Positions 17,575 through 27,231 of a stretch of 64,000 bases of DNA are shown in pieces. The translations under genes were made by a program, and so were the position numbers. Under the pieces are notes generated by a model. That model did no database searches and had not been told where the DNA came from. It saw nothing but the letters and a program-made list of their open reading frames with translations. How positions within the stretch are numbered: position 1 is the first letter of the stretch; each line of letters begins with the position of its first letter. This DNA is from Gottfriedia luciferensis (GTDB lineage Bacteria > Bacillota > Bacilli > Bacillales > Bacillaceae_G), in contig NZ_MDKC01000032.1 in assembly GCF_001712755.1 (NCBI RefSeq), positions 62,001 through 126,000 on the forward strand, given 5' to 3'.

Positions 17575-18573
17575 TTGATAAATTTGACGATCCCAAACTT
17601 AACGATTGCTACTTTACCTGATGTCATCTTGCAATTTGCCTCTCACTTAAATAGTAAAGGAAGAAAAGAATCTACTATTAAGCGTTATTGCTATGATTTA
17701 GAAGAATGTTTCCGTTACTTTAAAAAAGTTAATGAAAGTTTTAGTACATTACAAGTTCAAGATTTTAATAATTATTTCTATTTTTTAACATCTGAACGTG
17801 GATATAATGAGAAAACAATGCATCGAATATATGTCGTACTAAATCAATTTTATAAATTTTTACATTCTAATAATGCTTCAATCGAAAATATTATTCCATT
17901 CACTAACTATTTAGCAGCGCCTTCACGAGCCCTTTCAACGGACGATTTTATTTCTGAAGAAGAAGAGAAAAAATTACTATCAATCGTTCAATCCACAACA
18001 GATTTGTCAGAAAAACAATTAAAAGCTAGATCATTTTTAATGGATCGTAACGAAATTATGATTCGTTTTATGCTGTTTTATGGACTAACTTTAAAGGAAT
18101 TAATTGATTTACAAATGAGAGACATTAACTTCGCTTTAAATGAACTTGTTGTCCATAGCAAGGAAGGGACTAAAAGAACAATTATTCTCACAAAAGAAGA
18201 TCGAGTACTATTATATAATTATTTTGTTACGATACCAGAGCCCGTAAGACCTCACTATCATTCAACTCATCCGCTCTTTGTTGCATTTGATTTTAACCGC
18301 ATGACATTCCATTGGGTTTACGATACAGATTCACCGAAAGCACTAACTGAAATTGCATTTCAAAAAATGCTTAGGCTGGAAGTTAAAAGAGCTGGACTTA
18401 GAAAGGGACTTTGCTCACAACATTTAAGAAATACTTTTATTCTACGGAAAATAAAAGAGGGATTATTAGTGGAAGATATTCAGCAATTAGTTGGGTTGAA
18501 GACCTCCGTTTCCTTAAAACGATACTTTCAATTTTATCAAGAAAATGAATACCCAAATAAAAAGGAGTTATGA
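17575..18573 (+). CDS. Tyrosine recombinase (XerC/D-like) with eroded active site
   Basis: 332 residues: SAM-like core-binding N-domain (1-110) and a C-terminal catalytic-type domain. The box I Arg of GLRxxEL is Thr172 (GLTLKEL). HLR of box II is intact (H283, R285), the catalytic Lys may be K200, the LGH His is Leu308 (LVGLKT), and a Tyr is at 317. Loss of two of the catalytic residues argues for a structural or regulatory protein, or slow decay. Full length with no frameshift, so kept by selection or recently lost. Located between spoVK and paiB; no attachment sites seen. Confidence 0.8.
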   Translation: MINLTIPNLTIATLPDVILQFASHLNSKGRKESTIKRYCYDLEECFRYFKKVNESFSTLQVQDFNNYFYFLTSERGYNEKTMHRIYVVLNQFYKFLHSNNASIENIIPFTNYLAAPSRALSTDDFISEEEEKKLLSIVQSTTDLSEKQLKARSFLMDRNEIMIRFMLFYGLTLKELIDLQMRDINFALNELVVHSKEGTKRTIILTKEDRVLLYNYFVTIPEPVRPHYHSTHPLFVAFDFNRMTFHWVYDTDSPKALTEIAFQKMLRLEVKRAGLRKGLCSQHLRNTFILRKIKEGLLVEDIQQLVGLKTSVSLKRYFQFYQENEYPNKKEL

Positions 18574-18592
18574 TTTCTAACATCATAACTCC
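18564..18592 (+). terminator. Terminator overlapping the recombinase stop
   Basis: GGAGTTATGAT (18564-18574) pairs perfectly with ATCATAACTCC (18582-18592); followed by CCTGCTTTT. The stem begins inside the last codons. Confidence 0.65.
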
Positions 18593-18620
18593 CTGCTTTT
18601 ACAGTATAGTAAACTTCTTT

Positions 18621-19247
18621 TTATGCTCTTGTATTTAGTTTTGCTTTCATAAGTTCAGCAATTTCTTTCGAAGAATATTTTTCTTCATTTTGCAAAGCTG
18701 CAATCACTTTTTCTCTTCTCTCAATCGAATGATTTTGACTTAATTTCTTTTTACCGATTAACTCTGTTACTTCAATTTTTAAGCAAACAATTCCTGAAAG
18801 TAATTTTTCAACATAATCTGTGTGATCTTTGTATTTCCAAGGTTTTGATTGTCCTTTTTCAAAATAGTCAGTTGTTTTTAAAACGATTTCTCTCATTTCA
18901 TCCTTATTTTCAACTGTTGTTACTTTTCCATAAGCATGGATTGCTGTATAGTTCCAAGTTGAAACTGTATTTTTTTCTTCATACCATGAAGCAGAAACAT
19001 ATGCATGTGGCCCTGAAAAGATTATTAAACATTCCTTTCCATTCATCGTTTTCCATTGAGGATTTGGCTTAGCTAAATGTGTAATTATGATTAAATTCTC
19101 TTTAGCTTCTTGTATGATAAATGGTAAATGAGTTGCTTCTATTTTTGCTTCGTCATTATTTGATAATAATATTCCGAAGCTATTTTTCTTCATTTCGGCT
19201 ATTAATTGATTTAGATCTGTTTCTTTAAATTCTTTTGGAACATACAT
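18621..19247 (-). CDS. paiB: PaiB-like FMN-binding negative transcriptional regulator
   Basis: 208 residues from the ATG at 19247 with GAGGAGGAG upstream; a further in-frame ATG at 19304 has none. The start MYVPKEFKETD, the SNNDEAKIEATHLPFI strand, VSASWYEEKNTVSTWNYTAIHAYG and the C-terminal basic region define PaiB. This is a flavin-reductase split-barrel fold; B. subtilis PaiB was described as a repressor of protease and sporulation genes. The usual partner paiA is absent here. Monocistronic. Confidence 0.9.
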   Translation of the reverse strand: MYVPKEFKETDLNQLIAEMKKNSFGILLSNNDEAKIEATHLPFIIQEAKENLIIITHLAKPNPQWKTMNGKECLIIFSGPHAYVSASWYEEKNTVSTWNYTAIHAYGKVTTVENKDEMREIVLKTTDYFEKGQSKPWKYKDHTDYVEKLLSGIVCLKIEVTELIGKKKLSQNHSIERREKVIAALQNEEKYSSKEIAELMKAKLNTRA

Positions 19248-19308
19248 TTGTTTCTCCTCCTCTAGTTTACATAATATAATTATCTTTATTAATTTATCTA
19301 TCATAATT

Positions 19309-19346
19309 AAAAAAGAACATTGACCATAAGATCAATGCTCTTTTTT
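19309..19346 (-). terminator. Terminator of miaA-hfq
   Basis: A-rich stem 19309-19323 pairs with 19332-19346 (one mismatch) and is U-rich on the minus strand; it begins ten bases after the hfq stop. Confidence 0.8.
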
Positions 19347-19355
19347 AAATTTATT

Positions 19356-19577
19356 TTACATTTCAATTTGTACATTTTTAGATGGTACAAACGTTGAAAT
19401 TGCATGTTTATATATTAATTGTTGTTTACCTTCAACATCTAACAATACCGTAAAGTTATCAAAGCTTTTTACTTTACCTTTGATTTGAAATCCATTTAGT
19501 AAAAATACTGTAACCGCTAGATTGTCTTTACGTAATTGGTTTAAGAACTGATCTTGAATGTTGATTGATGTTTTCAT
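19356..19577 (-). CDS. hfq: RNA chaperone Hfq
   Basis: 73 residues, the usual Gram-positive length. Sm1 motif around [20 protein letters not shown] and Sm2 YKHAISTF (the family's YKH) are intact. Forms a hexameric ring that binds A-rich and U-rich RNA. It follows miaA by 23 bases on the same strand, the conserved miaA-hfq order, and ends at a strong terminator. Confidence 0.97.
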   Translation of the reverse strand: MKTSINIQDQFLNQLRKDNLAVTVFLLNGFQIKGKVKSFDNFTVLLDVEGKQQLIYKHAISTFVPSKNVQIEM

Positions 19578-19600
19578 GTCCTTTTCCTCCTCTTCTACCT

Positions 19601-20566
19601 CTACATATATTTATTCGAGATGAAATAGCCCTTTCCTTCAAGTAGAGCTAAAATTTCCAGTTTTTTTATATCAAAATTATGTCCATCCATATCAAACCAA
19701 TGGATGCTCATTTTATTTCTAAACCACGTCATTTGCCTTTTTGCATACCTTCTTGAACTTTGTTTAATTAAATCGATTGCTTCTTCTTTCGTTAAGCTTC
19801 CATCAAAATAATCGTAAAGCTCTTTATAGCCAATCGCTTGTACTGATTGACAATTTCGAATACCTTTGTCGTAGAGCATTTTTGCTTCATCTACTAGTCC
19901 TTCTTCCAACATTAGATCAACTCGTAAATTAATTCGATTGTATAGTAGCTCTCGATCCATCGATAATCCGATTATTTCTGCATCATATAAATACTCTGGC
20001 TCTTTTTTAAATGCGGTCTCTGAAAATTTTTGTCCCGTTAGTTTGAAAACTTCAATTGCACGGATTACTCTTCTAACATTATTCATATGTATTTGCTTTG
20101 CACTTTCTGGATCAATTTCTTTTAATTGATCATGTAATGCTTTATTCCCAAAGGCCATCGCAAAGCCCTCTAATTGGTTTCTTAAAAGCTCATCACCTTC
20201 TTGCTCAGCAAATTCATATTTAGTTAATACACTTTGGATATATAATCCAGTTCCACCAACAATAATTGGGATTTTACCTCGATTAGCTATTTCTTTAATT
20301 TTTTCTCTAGCTAAAGTTTGAAAATCCGCAACTGTAAACGAATCATTTGGATCAAGAAAATCAATTAAATGATGCGGAATTCCTTCCTTTTCTTCTTCTG
20401 TAACTTTAGCTGCTCCAATATTTAATTCTTTATAAACTTGTGTTGCATCACCATTAATGATTTCTCCATCAACAGCTTTTGCAAGTTCAATACTTAGCTT
20501 TGTTTTCCCTACTGCTGTAGGACCAACTATGACTATCACTTTTTGCATATTTACCATTGTAATCAC
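19601..20566 (-). CDS. miaA: tRNA dimethylallyltransferase MiaA
   Basis: 321 residues from a GTG at 20566 preceded by AAAGGCG. P-loop [11 protein letters not shown], then [18 protein letters not shown], the DxxQ-type tRNA-binding motif, and ICNCQ-type [16 protein letters not shown] near the C-terminus. Adds a dimethylallyl group to A37 of tRNAs reading UNN codons. First gene of miaA-hfq. Usual upstream partners mutS-mutL are not next to it here. Confidence 0.96.
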   Translation of the reverse strand: MITMVNMQKVIVIVGPTAVGKTKLSIELAKAVDGEIINGDATQVYKELNIGAAKVTEEEKEGIPHHLIDFLDPNDSFTVADFQTLAREKIKEIANRGKIPIIVGGTGLYIQSVLTKYEFAEQEGDELLRNQLEGFAMAFGNKALHDQLKEIDPESAKQIHMNNVRRVIRAIEVFKLTGQKFSETAFKKEPEYLYDAEIIGLSMDRELLYNRINLRVDLMLEEGLVDEAKMLYDKGIRNCQSVQAIGYKELYDYFDGSLTKEEAIDLIKQSSRRYAKRQMTWFRNKMSIHWFDMDGHNFDIKKLEILALLEGKGYFISNKYM

Positions 20567-20762
20567 ATATACGCCTTTCTATACAACCTTTTCCTTACTT
20601 GTCTTACTAATTTTGAAAGTAGATAACTCTTTTTATTTATACCATATTTATACAAAAATTCCAATGTGATGTGAATCAATTCACAATTTAGAAAGAAAGT
20701 GTTTTCATTTTATATTTGAGAAAGTAAACTATAAGTAATCTTAAAAAAAATGAGGTTATACG

Positions 20763-22610
20763 ATGCCTGATTGGTCTTATCATACAATTTTTAAACCAAT
20801 GCTCTCAAAGCTTCCTTCTAAAGTTTCAAGAGAATTCATTCATAGTAGCATGAATAAAATCTCTTCTTTTCCATTTGGTCCGAATCTAATCGAATTTCTT
20901 GGTCATTTAAACACAGACAGCTCCCTTAAAAATGAGATTCATAATTTGAAACTTAAAAATCAAATTGGATTGGCCTCTAAGATTGACCCCTATCTATCTG
21001 GCACAAACGCTTTTATGAATTTAGGATTTGGTGTGATTGAAATCGGTCCTATTTCAATAAACGACTCTTATACAAGCCAAAGTCCGCTCATTGATTTCAA
21101 ACTTAACCAATTAATCGGAACAGAGGAAAATAAAGTACTAACCGTAGAACAAACAGTTCATAAACTTTCTAAAATACATAAGAAGGTTCCCATTTTTGCT
21201 AGAATAGTTGGGAGTTTTGAAGAATTTAAACTGATCGAATCAAGGCTTTCAGATTTTGTTGATTTATTCATCCTAGAGTTTGATTTGGCCATGGATTTAG
21301 TAAAAAATAATTGGGCTTCTAGTAAACCTATTTGTCTATCATTTTATTCAAATGAAATTGATATTCTTCTTAAACAAGAAAATTATCCATTCGATTCAAT
21401 ATTGATTGAAGAACCTCCAGTTACTACTGATATAGAGCAAAAAAACAGCTTAATAAATACTATTCAAAAGTTAAAATCAATTCAGTTTGAGAAACCAATT
21501 TTTACAAAAGGTGGAGTTGTTGAGCCGTTTGATGCAATAGAAATAATTGATTCTGGATCATCATTAGTATTTTTAACTCATGGATATGTGCTCAGTGGTC
21601 CTGGTCTACCAAAACGGATTAATGAAGCGATAATGTATAGAAGTAAAAAAGAGATGACTAGTTTAAGTGACGGATGGAAATGGTACTTTTTATTTGGACT
21701 TTTCATGTTTATTGGAGGATTACTTGCTTTATTTATTAGTTTAACTTCCATTGTCCTTCCATATGATGAGCACTTTTTAACGATTAAACGTCATGTAATT
21801 TTACAGTTTAATGATCGGCTTCTCCCCTTTATGTCACATGATCGGATGACACTTTCTGGGACGATTATGTCAGGGGGAATATTGTTCATGTCATTAGCCA
21901 GAAATGGAATTAAACATCATTATCATTGGGCAAAGAAAGCATCTGATACTAGTGCGTTCGTAGGTTTTTTAGCGATATTTTTATTTATAGGATATGGGTA
22001 TTTTGATTGGTTACACGCTTTATTTTGGGTAGTTTTATTAATACCATTCTTACTTGGTTTTTTTAAAACTAGAGGCTTAAATAGAAGTCCGGAATCTGAA
22101 AATCTAACAAATAATAGAGATTGGAAGTTTAGTTTAATAGGTCAATTATTTTTTATTATATTAGGATTTTCGATCATACTCGGAGGATGTATTATTTCAT
22201 TTGTAGGTGTCACTACTACCTTTGTGAAAACAGATTTAAATTATCTATGTATAACACCTTCTGAGTTGAATGCATTTAATCAACACTTAATACCTGTTAT
22301 CTCACATGATCGCGCCGGATTTGGAGGTGGGTTAGTAAGTGTTGGCTTACTAGTACTCATGATTTCATTATGGGGATTCAGACATAATCAAAAATGGATC
22401 TGGTGGACATTATTGTTCGGGAGTTTACCCGCGTTTATAACTGCGTTTGGAGTCCATTTTATGATTGGGTACACTGATTTTTATCATCTTTTACCGCCAA
22501 TCATTGCAAGTTTGTTTTTATTGATTGGAGTCATTACATCTTTTAGATTTTTAAATTTTACCACGACTAATTCAAATGAAAACACATTTCATGAAATAAG
22601 TAATTCTTAA
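20763..22610 (+). CDS. Dihydroorotate dehydrogenase-like domain fused to a membrane domain
   Basis: 615 residues. Residues about 1-295 follow the class 2 DHODH barrel: NQIGLASKIDPYLSGTNAF with GFGVIEIGPIS, and at the end GGVVEPFDAIEIIDSGSS and GYVLSGPGLPKRI at the FMN-phosphate site. The catalytic N-S-P-N region and the Lys pair of true DHODHs are not recognisable, so activity is doubtful. Residues 305-600 are about eight spans containing two copies of a P-SHDR motif (FMSHDRMTLSGTIMSGG and VISHDRAGFGGGLVSVG), indicating an internal duplication. No pyrimidine genes are nearby. Own terminator. Function unknown. Confidence 0.75.
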   Translation: MPDWSYHTIFKPMLSKLPSKVSREFIHSSMNKISSFPFGPNLIEFLGHLNTDSSLKNEIHNLKLKNQIGLASKIDPYLSGTNAFMNLGFGVIEIGPISINDSYTSQSPLIDFKLNQLIGTEENKVLTVEQTVHKLSKIHKKVPIFARIVGSFEEFKLIESRLSDFVDLFILEFDLAMDLVKNNWASSKPICLSFYSNEIDILLKQENYPFDSILIEEPPVTTDIEQKNSLINTIQKLKSIQFEKPIFTKGGVVEPFDAIEIIDSGSSLVFLTHGYVLSGPGLPKRINEAIMYRSKKEMTSLSDGWKWYFLFGLFMFIGGLLALFISLTSIVLPYDEHFLTIKRHVILQFNDRLLPFMSHDRMTLSGTIMSGGILFMSLARNGIKHHYHWAKKASDTSAFVGFLAIFLFIGYGYFDWLHALFWVVLLIPFLLGFFKTRGLNRSPESENLTNNRDWKFSLIGQLFFIILGFSIILGGCIISFVGVTTTFVKTDLNYLCITPSELNAFNQHLIPVISHDRAGFGGGLVSVGLLVLMISLWGFRHNQKWIWWTLLFGSLPAFITAFGVHFMIGYTDFYHLLPPIIASLFLLIGVITSFRFLNFTTTNSNENTFHEISNS

Positions 22611-22634
22611 AATTTGTCTAGAGATGGAATATAA

Positions 22635-22669
22635 AAAAAGGAGCAATCCCATAACGATTGCTCCTTTTT
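22635..22669 (+). terminator. Terminator of the DHODH-like fusion gene
   Basis: AAAAAGGAGCAATC (22635-22648) pairs perfectly with GATTGCTCCTTTTT (22656-22669). Confidence 0.9.
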
Positions 22670-23732
22670 CGTGTGAAATAACATTTACTATCTAATCATC
22701 CTAATGTGATTCACATTCATTTTTTAATCCGAAATCGGTAGGAGTATCTGGTTTTTCATAAGTTTTCTTTTCAGGTTGTGCCTATAATGTAAATCATTAT
22801 TAAGAATATCTTTATACGATTAATTGGTTAACTTAAAATTCAAGTTTACTTTACATATGGTCAATAATTAAGATGTATAATTATTGGCTAATTTTATCAA
22901 TTATATCCAGATTATTTTAATCTAGAAGGATCGACGATCGATAGGAACACGAAAAATAATGATAGCAGACATGATTTCAAATTCATCTATTTAAGTTCAA
23001 GAATGTAGTTTTTCTTGAACTCTTTTGCATTTATTTAAATGTTAAAGATCAATTCTAGCTTAATGATAGAGGAATGAGGAGTATATAGTTTTAGGTCTTT
23101 GGTATTTCTATTTGATTACTTTTTGCAGGAAAACATTTAAGTTTAATCGTTTTTATCATTAAGTATTACTTAACACAAATCGTTTAATTAATAATAGATA
23201 ATTTAGAATTAATATTTAATTTACATAGTGCTTATATAATTGTCCATGTGATATTTTTCACCATCTTACTGAAAAAAAATCAGAATTTCTAAATTGAGGC
23301 TGTCTTCGCTTTGAGAAGAAGTCTTAAGAAAGGTTCATTTGAAAAAGGAGGAGTAATAATTTATTGATATTTAACTATTTTTCACAGCTTATTAATTGTT
23401 GTAAAAAGCTTTACTACGTCGAATTCACCTAATATTTTCGGAATATGTTCAGTGAGTTGAAATGTTAAATTGGGTGGAATCATGTACCGATAGTTGTAAA
23501 AGATCAAAGCATACGAATTTTGCTCAATTCTGTCCATCAAGTGAGGGACAACAAAATTCGATATTAACGGGGCCCCCCTCCGTTATTATACGAATTTTTC
23601 CATCTAATCAAGACGACAAACGGCTATTTCAGATAAGTGATATTCATTTAAAAGTCAAAAGAAAAGTTTGTCTCTTATTTAGAACAATTCGCGGTAATCG
23701 TAGAAAATTAGAATTACTGGAGGTTTTCTGTA
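22670..23732. other. Gene-poor stretch of about 1.06 kb
   Basis: No credible gene on either strand. It holds a 10-bp hairpin (AGTTCAAGAA at 22994-23003 with TTCTTGAACT at 23012-23021, then CTTTTGC) and, unusually for the region, a GC-rich hairpin TAACGG...CCGTTA enclosing six Cs (23565-23585). The last 30 bases carry the ribosome binding site of the phosphoesterase gene. The composition shift toward the right suggests the left edge of acquired DNA. Confidence 0.5.
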
Positions 23733-26700
23733 ATGAAAAAATATTTATCTATTTCTCTCGTATTAACGATGATATTCGTTATATTATCAAACACCACAGA
23801 CGCACTTGCAAACGATTCGGGTGCCAAACTCGTTAAAATCGACAATATGCAGCCGGTTAGCGGACAAACGATCACCGCCAATGTAACCATGGGTCATGGT
23901 TCAATGGGCAAAAATCTAACATTTCAATGGCAAGTACAGGAATCACGTATCAGCGATCAATATATTAATGTAAAATCTGGTGGTACATCAAAAAGCTACA
24001 CCGTAACGTTAAATGATATTGGTAAAAAATTGCGCGTTGTAGTTAGTTTACCATCAAATGGTGACAGAAAAACTTCATTGCCAACGAACGCAGTATTAAA
24101 TGCCACCCCACTTATTGCATCGATGAAATTCGATCATAATTTAAAGGACGATGCAAATCAAGAAAATTTGGAAGGGAAAGGAAATTATAGTTATGTAGAC
24201 GGTGTATTACCCGGGACCAAAGCCCTTCACTTAGAAAGCGGTGACGGGAATTATGTTGGTACGAAGCATAGCTTGAATTTTGGTAATGACAGTTTTACAA
24301 CATCCTTCTGGTATAAGGGTGACACTAACAATAATCAGGTAATATTATCAAACAAGGATTTTACTAAGAGCTCTAACGAAGGTTGGGCTATATTTACATC
24401 AGCCAATTCGGCCAATATGAATTTAGGATTCCCTACATCATCAGTAAAATTTGGGCGTGATACGTTTAATGCTTCTAATTGGCGTTACGTGACATTTGTT
24501 GTAGATAGGGATAAAATGCTCGGATCGTTGTATATTGATGGTTACAAAATGACCGAAACTTCACTCGGGGTAGGAAGTTTAGATACATCGAACCCATTAA
24601 ATATAGGTAGCGACGGAATAGGCAAAAATGGCGGAAATTCATTCGATATAGCTGATTTGAATGTTTGGAAAGGTGCATTTAGCAGTGAAATGGTTCAAGC
24701 TAATTATAATAGTTACGCTGTAAATAAAGTAGATTTGAAAGCACTTAACGACACAATTTCAAAAGCTAATAAAATAGTAACGGACGGTCTCGGTAACGAC
24801 TACAGCCAAACCGATTTTGATTATTTGAAAAAGGTTTTGAATACGGCAACTAAGGTTGCAACCACTCAAAAAGTAAATTTATATACACAGGAAACCATTA
24901 ATTATTACGAACGGGAACTAAACAATGCCATATTCATCTACCAAAAAAGTAATAAAAAGCTAACCCCTGCAGGTTTAAATATGATTGTGGACAGCGACCC
25001 GGAAGTAAGTGCTAATCCCGCAACAATTGCGCGCATTGAAAAAGATTACAGAACAGAACTAAGGTTATTCCCACAGGCCGACGTACTCTTTATTCCTGGC
25101 GACGTTACTGGCGGTAACAACGCCAATGAATATGTGTGGATGAAAAATATGACAGACATTTACAATAAACTGAAAGGTGAAGGTCTGTTTGACAATACAA
25201 AGCTTTATATGGTACGAGGCAACCATGATATGGGCGGCGCTGAAAAATTTATTCCTGTCGGTTCGGCAGGCGCGTGGAACGCCTCAACGAATTCATACGA
25301 TAACAACTTCTTTAATAGTGCCTATAGGGTAAAGGTAAAAGGATATAATATTGTTGGATTTGACGGAAATTATAACAACGACAATACCGTTGGGAAAACC
25401 AAAGAATTACTCAACCAAATTAAAACAGAAGCAGATTACGATCCAAAAAAACCTATATTTTTATCTTCTCACTACCCTATAAGCGGAACAGTATGGTCAG
25501 GTAGATGGAGCAGCGCAGCAAGTAATAATGTAGGTCAGTATATTGCCGACAATGACTTGTCGCAGGTAGTCTATATGTCAGGGCATACGCAATACGACCC
25601 GACCGACGAACGTTCTCATTATCAAGGTTCGGCTACGTTTCTCGACAGCGGTGCGAGTTCATATTCAAGTTATATTGATGACGGTCCGTACGGCGGATAT
25701 TTAGAAGGTGCGTATATCAACTATAAAACTACGCCTCGCATCGTGAATTTCTTAGAGGTTTACGGTTCAAAAATTATCATCAAACAATATAATTTAAGCA
25801 CAGATGAATATGTAGGCATACCTTCTGTAAAAATCGTCGGTGAAGGCAAAAAGGCCTTTACCTATAGCAGAAGCGATATAAGAGAACTCATAGCTCCACA
25901 GTTTGAAGAAGGTATTACGGTAGATTCCTACAAAAACAACGAACTTGCTTTTACAATAAAGCAAGCAAATGACAATGTGCGCGTTTTGGAATATAATATT
26001 CAGCTTATCAACAAGCTCAACGGTAAAGTTGAAAAATCGTTTAACAGTCTTTCGCTTCCGCTAGACAAGCCATTCGATGAATACAGGCATTATAAATTTA
26101 CAGATTTGTCGCCGACTACTCCATATATACTCAGGGTATTTGCCGACGATTCCATGTATAACCGTTCTTCTCAGGACATTGACATTGAGGGTAAAAATGT
26201 TAATTTAAACAGCATACCTGCGCCTGCATCGGTATCTGCGAACAACGGAACGGCCAAGACAGCGGAAGCTCTTGGATTGCCCACAAAAGTAATTCTTGCA
26301 ACCGATGGAGGAAATGTGGACGCAAGTGTGACTTGGGAATTAAGCGGCGTTAGCTACGATCCGGCTATCAAGACGGAGCAGACCTTCTCGGTGCCAGGGA
26401 CCGTAACCCTGCCTTCCGGAGTTGAAAACCCGAACAGCGTTCCATTGACAACAAGCATTAATGTAACTGTTCAAGCAGTTGGAGTATCTACAGGCCCAAT
26501 AACACTAGACAAATCCCAGTACATCCAAGGGGAAGCTATTACCTTATCCTATACTGGGGCAGCGTTAAACGGGAAAGATTGGGTCGGCATATACAAAACC
26601 GGAGCTGTTCCTCCAGACGCCGGTGCATCTTTGCGATGGAGTTATTTAACGCCTGGATCTGGAAGAGTTAGTTTAAACAATGGACTGGCCCCTGGGACTT

Positions 26701-26774
26701 ATGATGTACTCTTTTTACTCAATGACGGTTATACGGTAGTGGATCGCAAGACATTCCAAGTCGTTCAACCGTGA
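23733..26774 (+). CDS. Large secreted multidomain metallophosphoesterase
   Basis: 1013 residues. Signal peptide 1-26 (cleavage after DALA). Then an Ig-like domain (about 30-120), a LamG/concanavalin-like domain (125-330), an all-helical FIVAR-like linker (335-400), a calcineurin-type phosphoesterase (410-700), an FN3-like region (710-820), a bacterial Ig-like domain (825-910) and a C-terminal beta domain (915-1013). Phosphoesterase motifs: GDVTGG (456), GNHD (496-499), H580 and GHT (617-619). The first metal motif, normally DxH, reads SDPE (421-424), so His is replaced by Glu. Codon use is richer in G and C than the neighbours, pointing to transfer, perhaps from a Paenibacillus-like source. 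Exported enzyme binding a polymer or surface; substrate unknown. Confidence 0.85.
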   Translation: MKKYLSISLVLTMIFVILSNTTDALANDSGAKLVKIDNMQPVSGQTITANVTMGHGSMGKNLTFQWQVQESRISDQYINVKSGGTSKSYTVTLNDIGKKLRVVVSLPSNGDRKTSLPTNAVLNATPLIASMKFDHNLKDDANQENLEGKGNYSYVDGVLPGTKALHLESGDGNYVGTKHSLNFGNDSFTTSFWYKGDTNNNQVILSNKDFTKSSNEGWAIFTSANSANMNLGFPTSSVKFGRDTFNASNWRYVTFVVDRDKMLGSLYIDGYKMTETSLGVGSLDTSNPLNIGSDGIGKNGGNSFDIADLNVWKGAFSSEMVQANYNSYAVNKVDLKALNDTISKANKIVTDGLGNDYSQTDFDYLKKVLNTATKVATTQKVNLYTQETINYYERELNNAIFIYQKSNKKLTPAGLNMIVDSDPEVSANPATIARIEKDYRTELRLFPQADVLFIPGDVTGGNNANEYVWMKNMTDIYNKLKGEGLFDNTKLYMVRGNHDMGGAEKFIPVGSAGAWNASTNSYDNNFFNSAYRVKVKGYNIVGFDGNYNNDNTVGKTKELLNQIKTEADYDPKKPIFLSSHYPISGTVWSGRWSSAASNNVGQYIADNDLSQVVYMSGHTQYDPTDERSHYQGSATFLDSGASSYSSYIDDGPYGGYLEGAYINYKTTPRIVNFLEVYGSKIIIKQYNLSTDEYVGIPSVKIVGEGKKAFTYSRSDIRELIAPQFEEGITVDSYKNNELAFTIKQANDNVRVLEYNIQLINKLNGKVEKSFNSLSLPLDKPFDEYRHYKFTDLSPTTPYILRVFADDSMYNRSSQDIDIEGKNVNLNSIPAPASVSANNGTAKTAEALGLPTKVILATDGGNVDASVTWELSGVSYDPAIKTEQTFSVPGTVTLPSGVENPNSVPLTTSINVTVQAVGVSTGPITLDKSQYIQGEAITLSYTGAALNGKDWVGIYKTGAVPPDAGASLRWSYLTPGSGRVSLNNGLAPGTYDVLFLLNDGYTVVDRKTFQVVQP

Positions 26775-27012
26775 CGTTAAAGAGCATAACAGTAGGGATT
26801 GCCAAAGGAACAGTATTACCGATAGTCTGCTGGAAAAATTGGCAGACAACGATTTGATCAGCTTTGTAAATGAATTGAAGGCTCAAAGCGGGAGCAAATC
26901 TCAAGCAAAGCAGCTGAATATTGCTGCTAGACTCTCAATATGTATTGACTCAAAAGTAGAGCAATTCAAGTGTTTGAAACCAAAAGTATTCACGCAGGTG
27001 TCATCACATTAG
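26775..27012 (+). pseudogene. Decayed C-terminal remnant following the phosphoesterase
   Basis: After the stop at 26774, frame-shifted sequence still encodes SLLEKLADNDLISFVNELKA followed by GSKSQAKQLN (from 26824), ending at a TAG near 27010. This resembles the end of FIVAR-type repeats (…GSK-QAIKHL…) common at the C-termini of such secreted enzymes. Probably a remnant of a longer ancestral tail or of a neighbouring secreted gene. A 7-bp GC hairpin (27043-27065) follows. Confidence 0.45.
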
Positions 27013-27231
27013 CAAAATTTAGGATGGATCAGTAATGAAACTGGGGGAGATCACCTTTCTCCCCCTCATCCATTTGGAATATTAATAGTTTCAAAGACGT
27101 ACTAAAGCTGCATTTCCTTGCTCTGCAACGGGATATTGGCTCAACATGTTCAGATTGCAGATTGAACGTTCGTAACAGGAATAACTATTTGCAGATTGTA
27201 ATACTAACATTTCATGAAAAGAGGATCTACT

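Noticed and set aside
23462..23836. 124-codon plus-strand frame before the phosphoesterase
   Set aside because: It overlaps the phosphoesterase signal peptide by 100 bases in another frame, has no ribosome binding site and non-protein-like composition.
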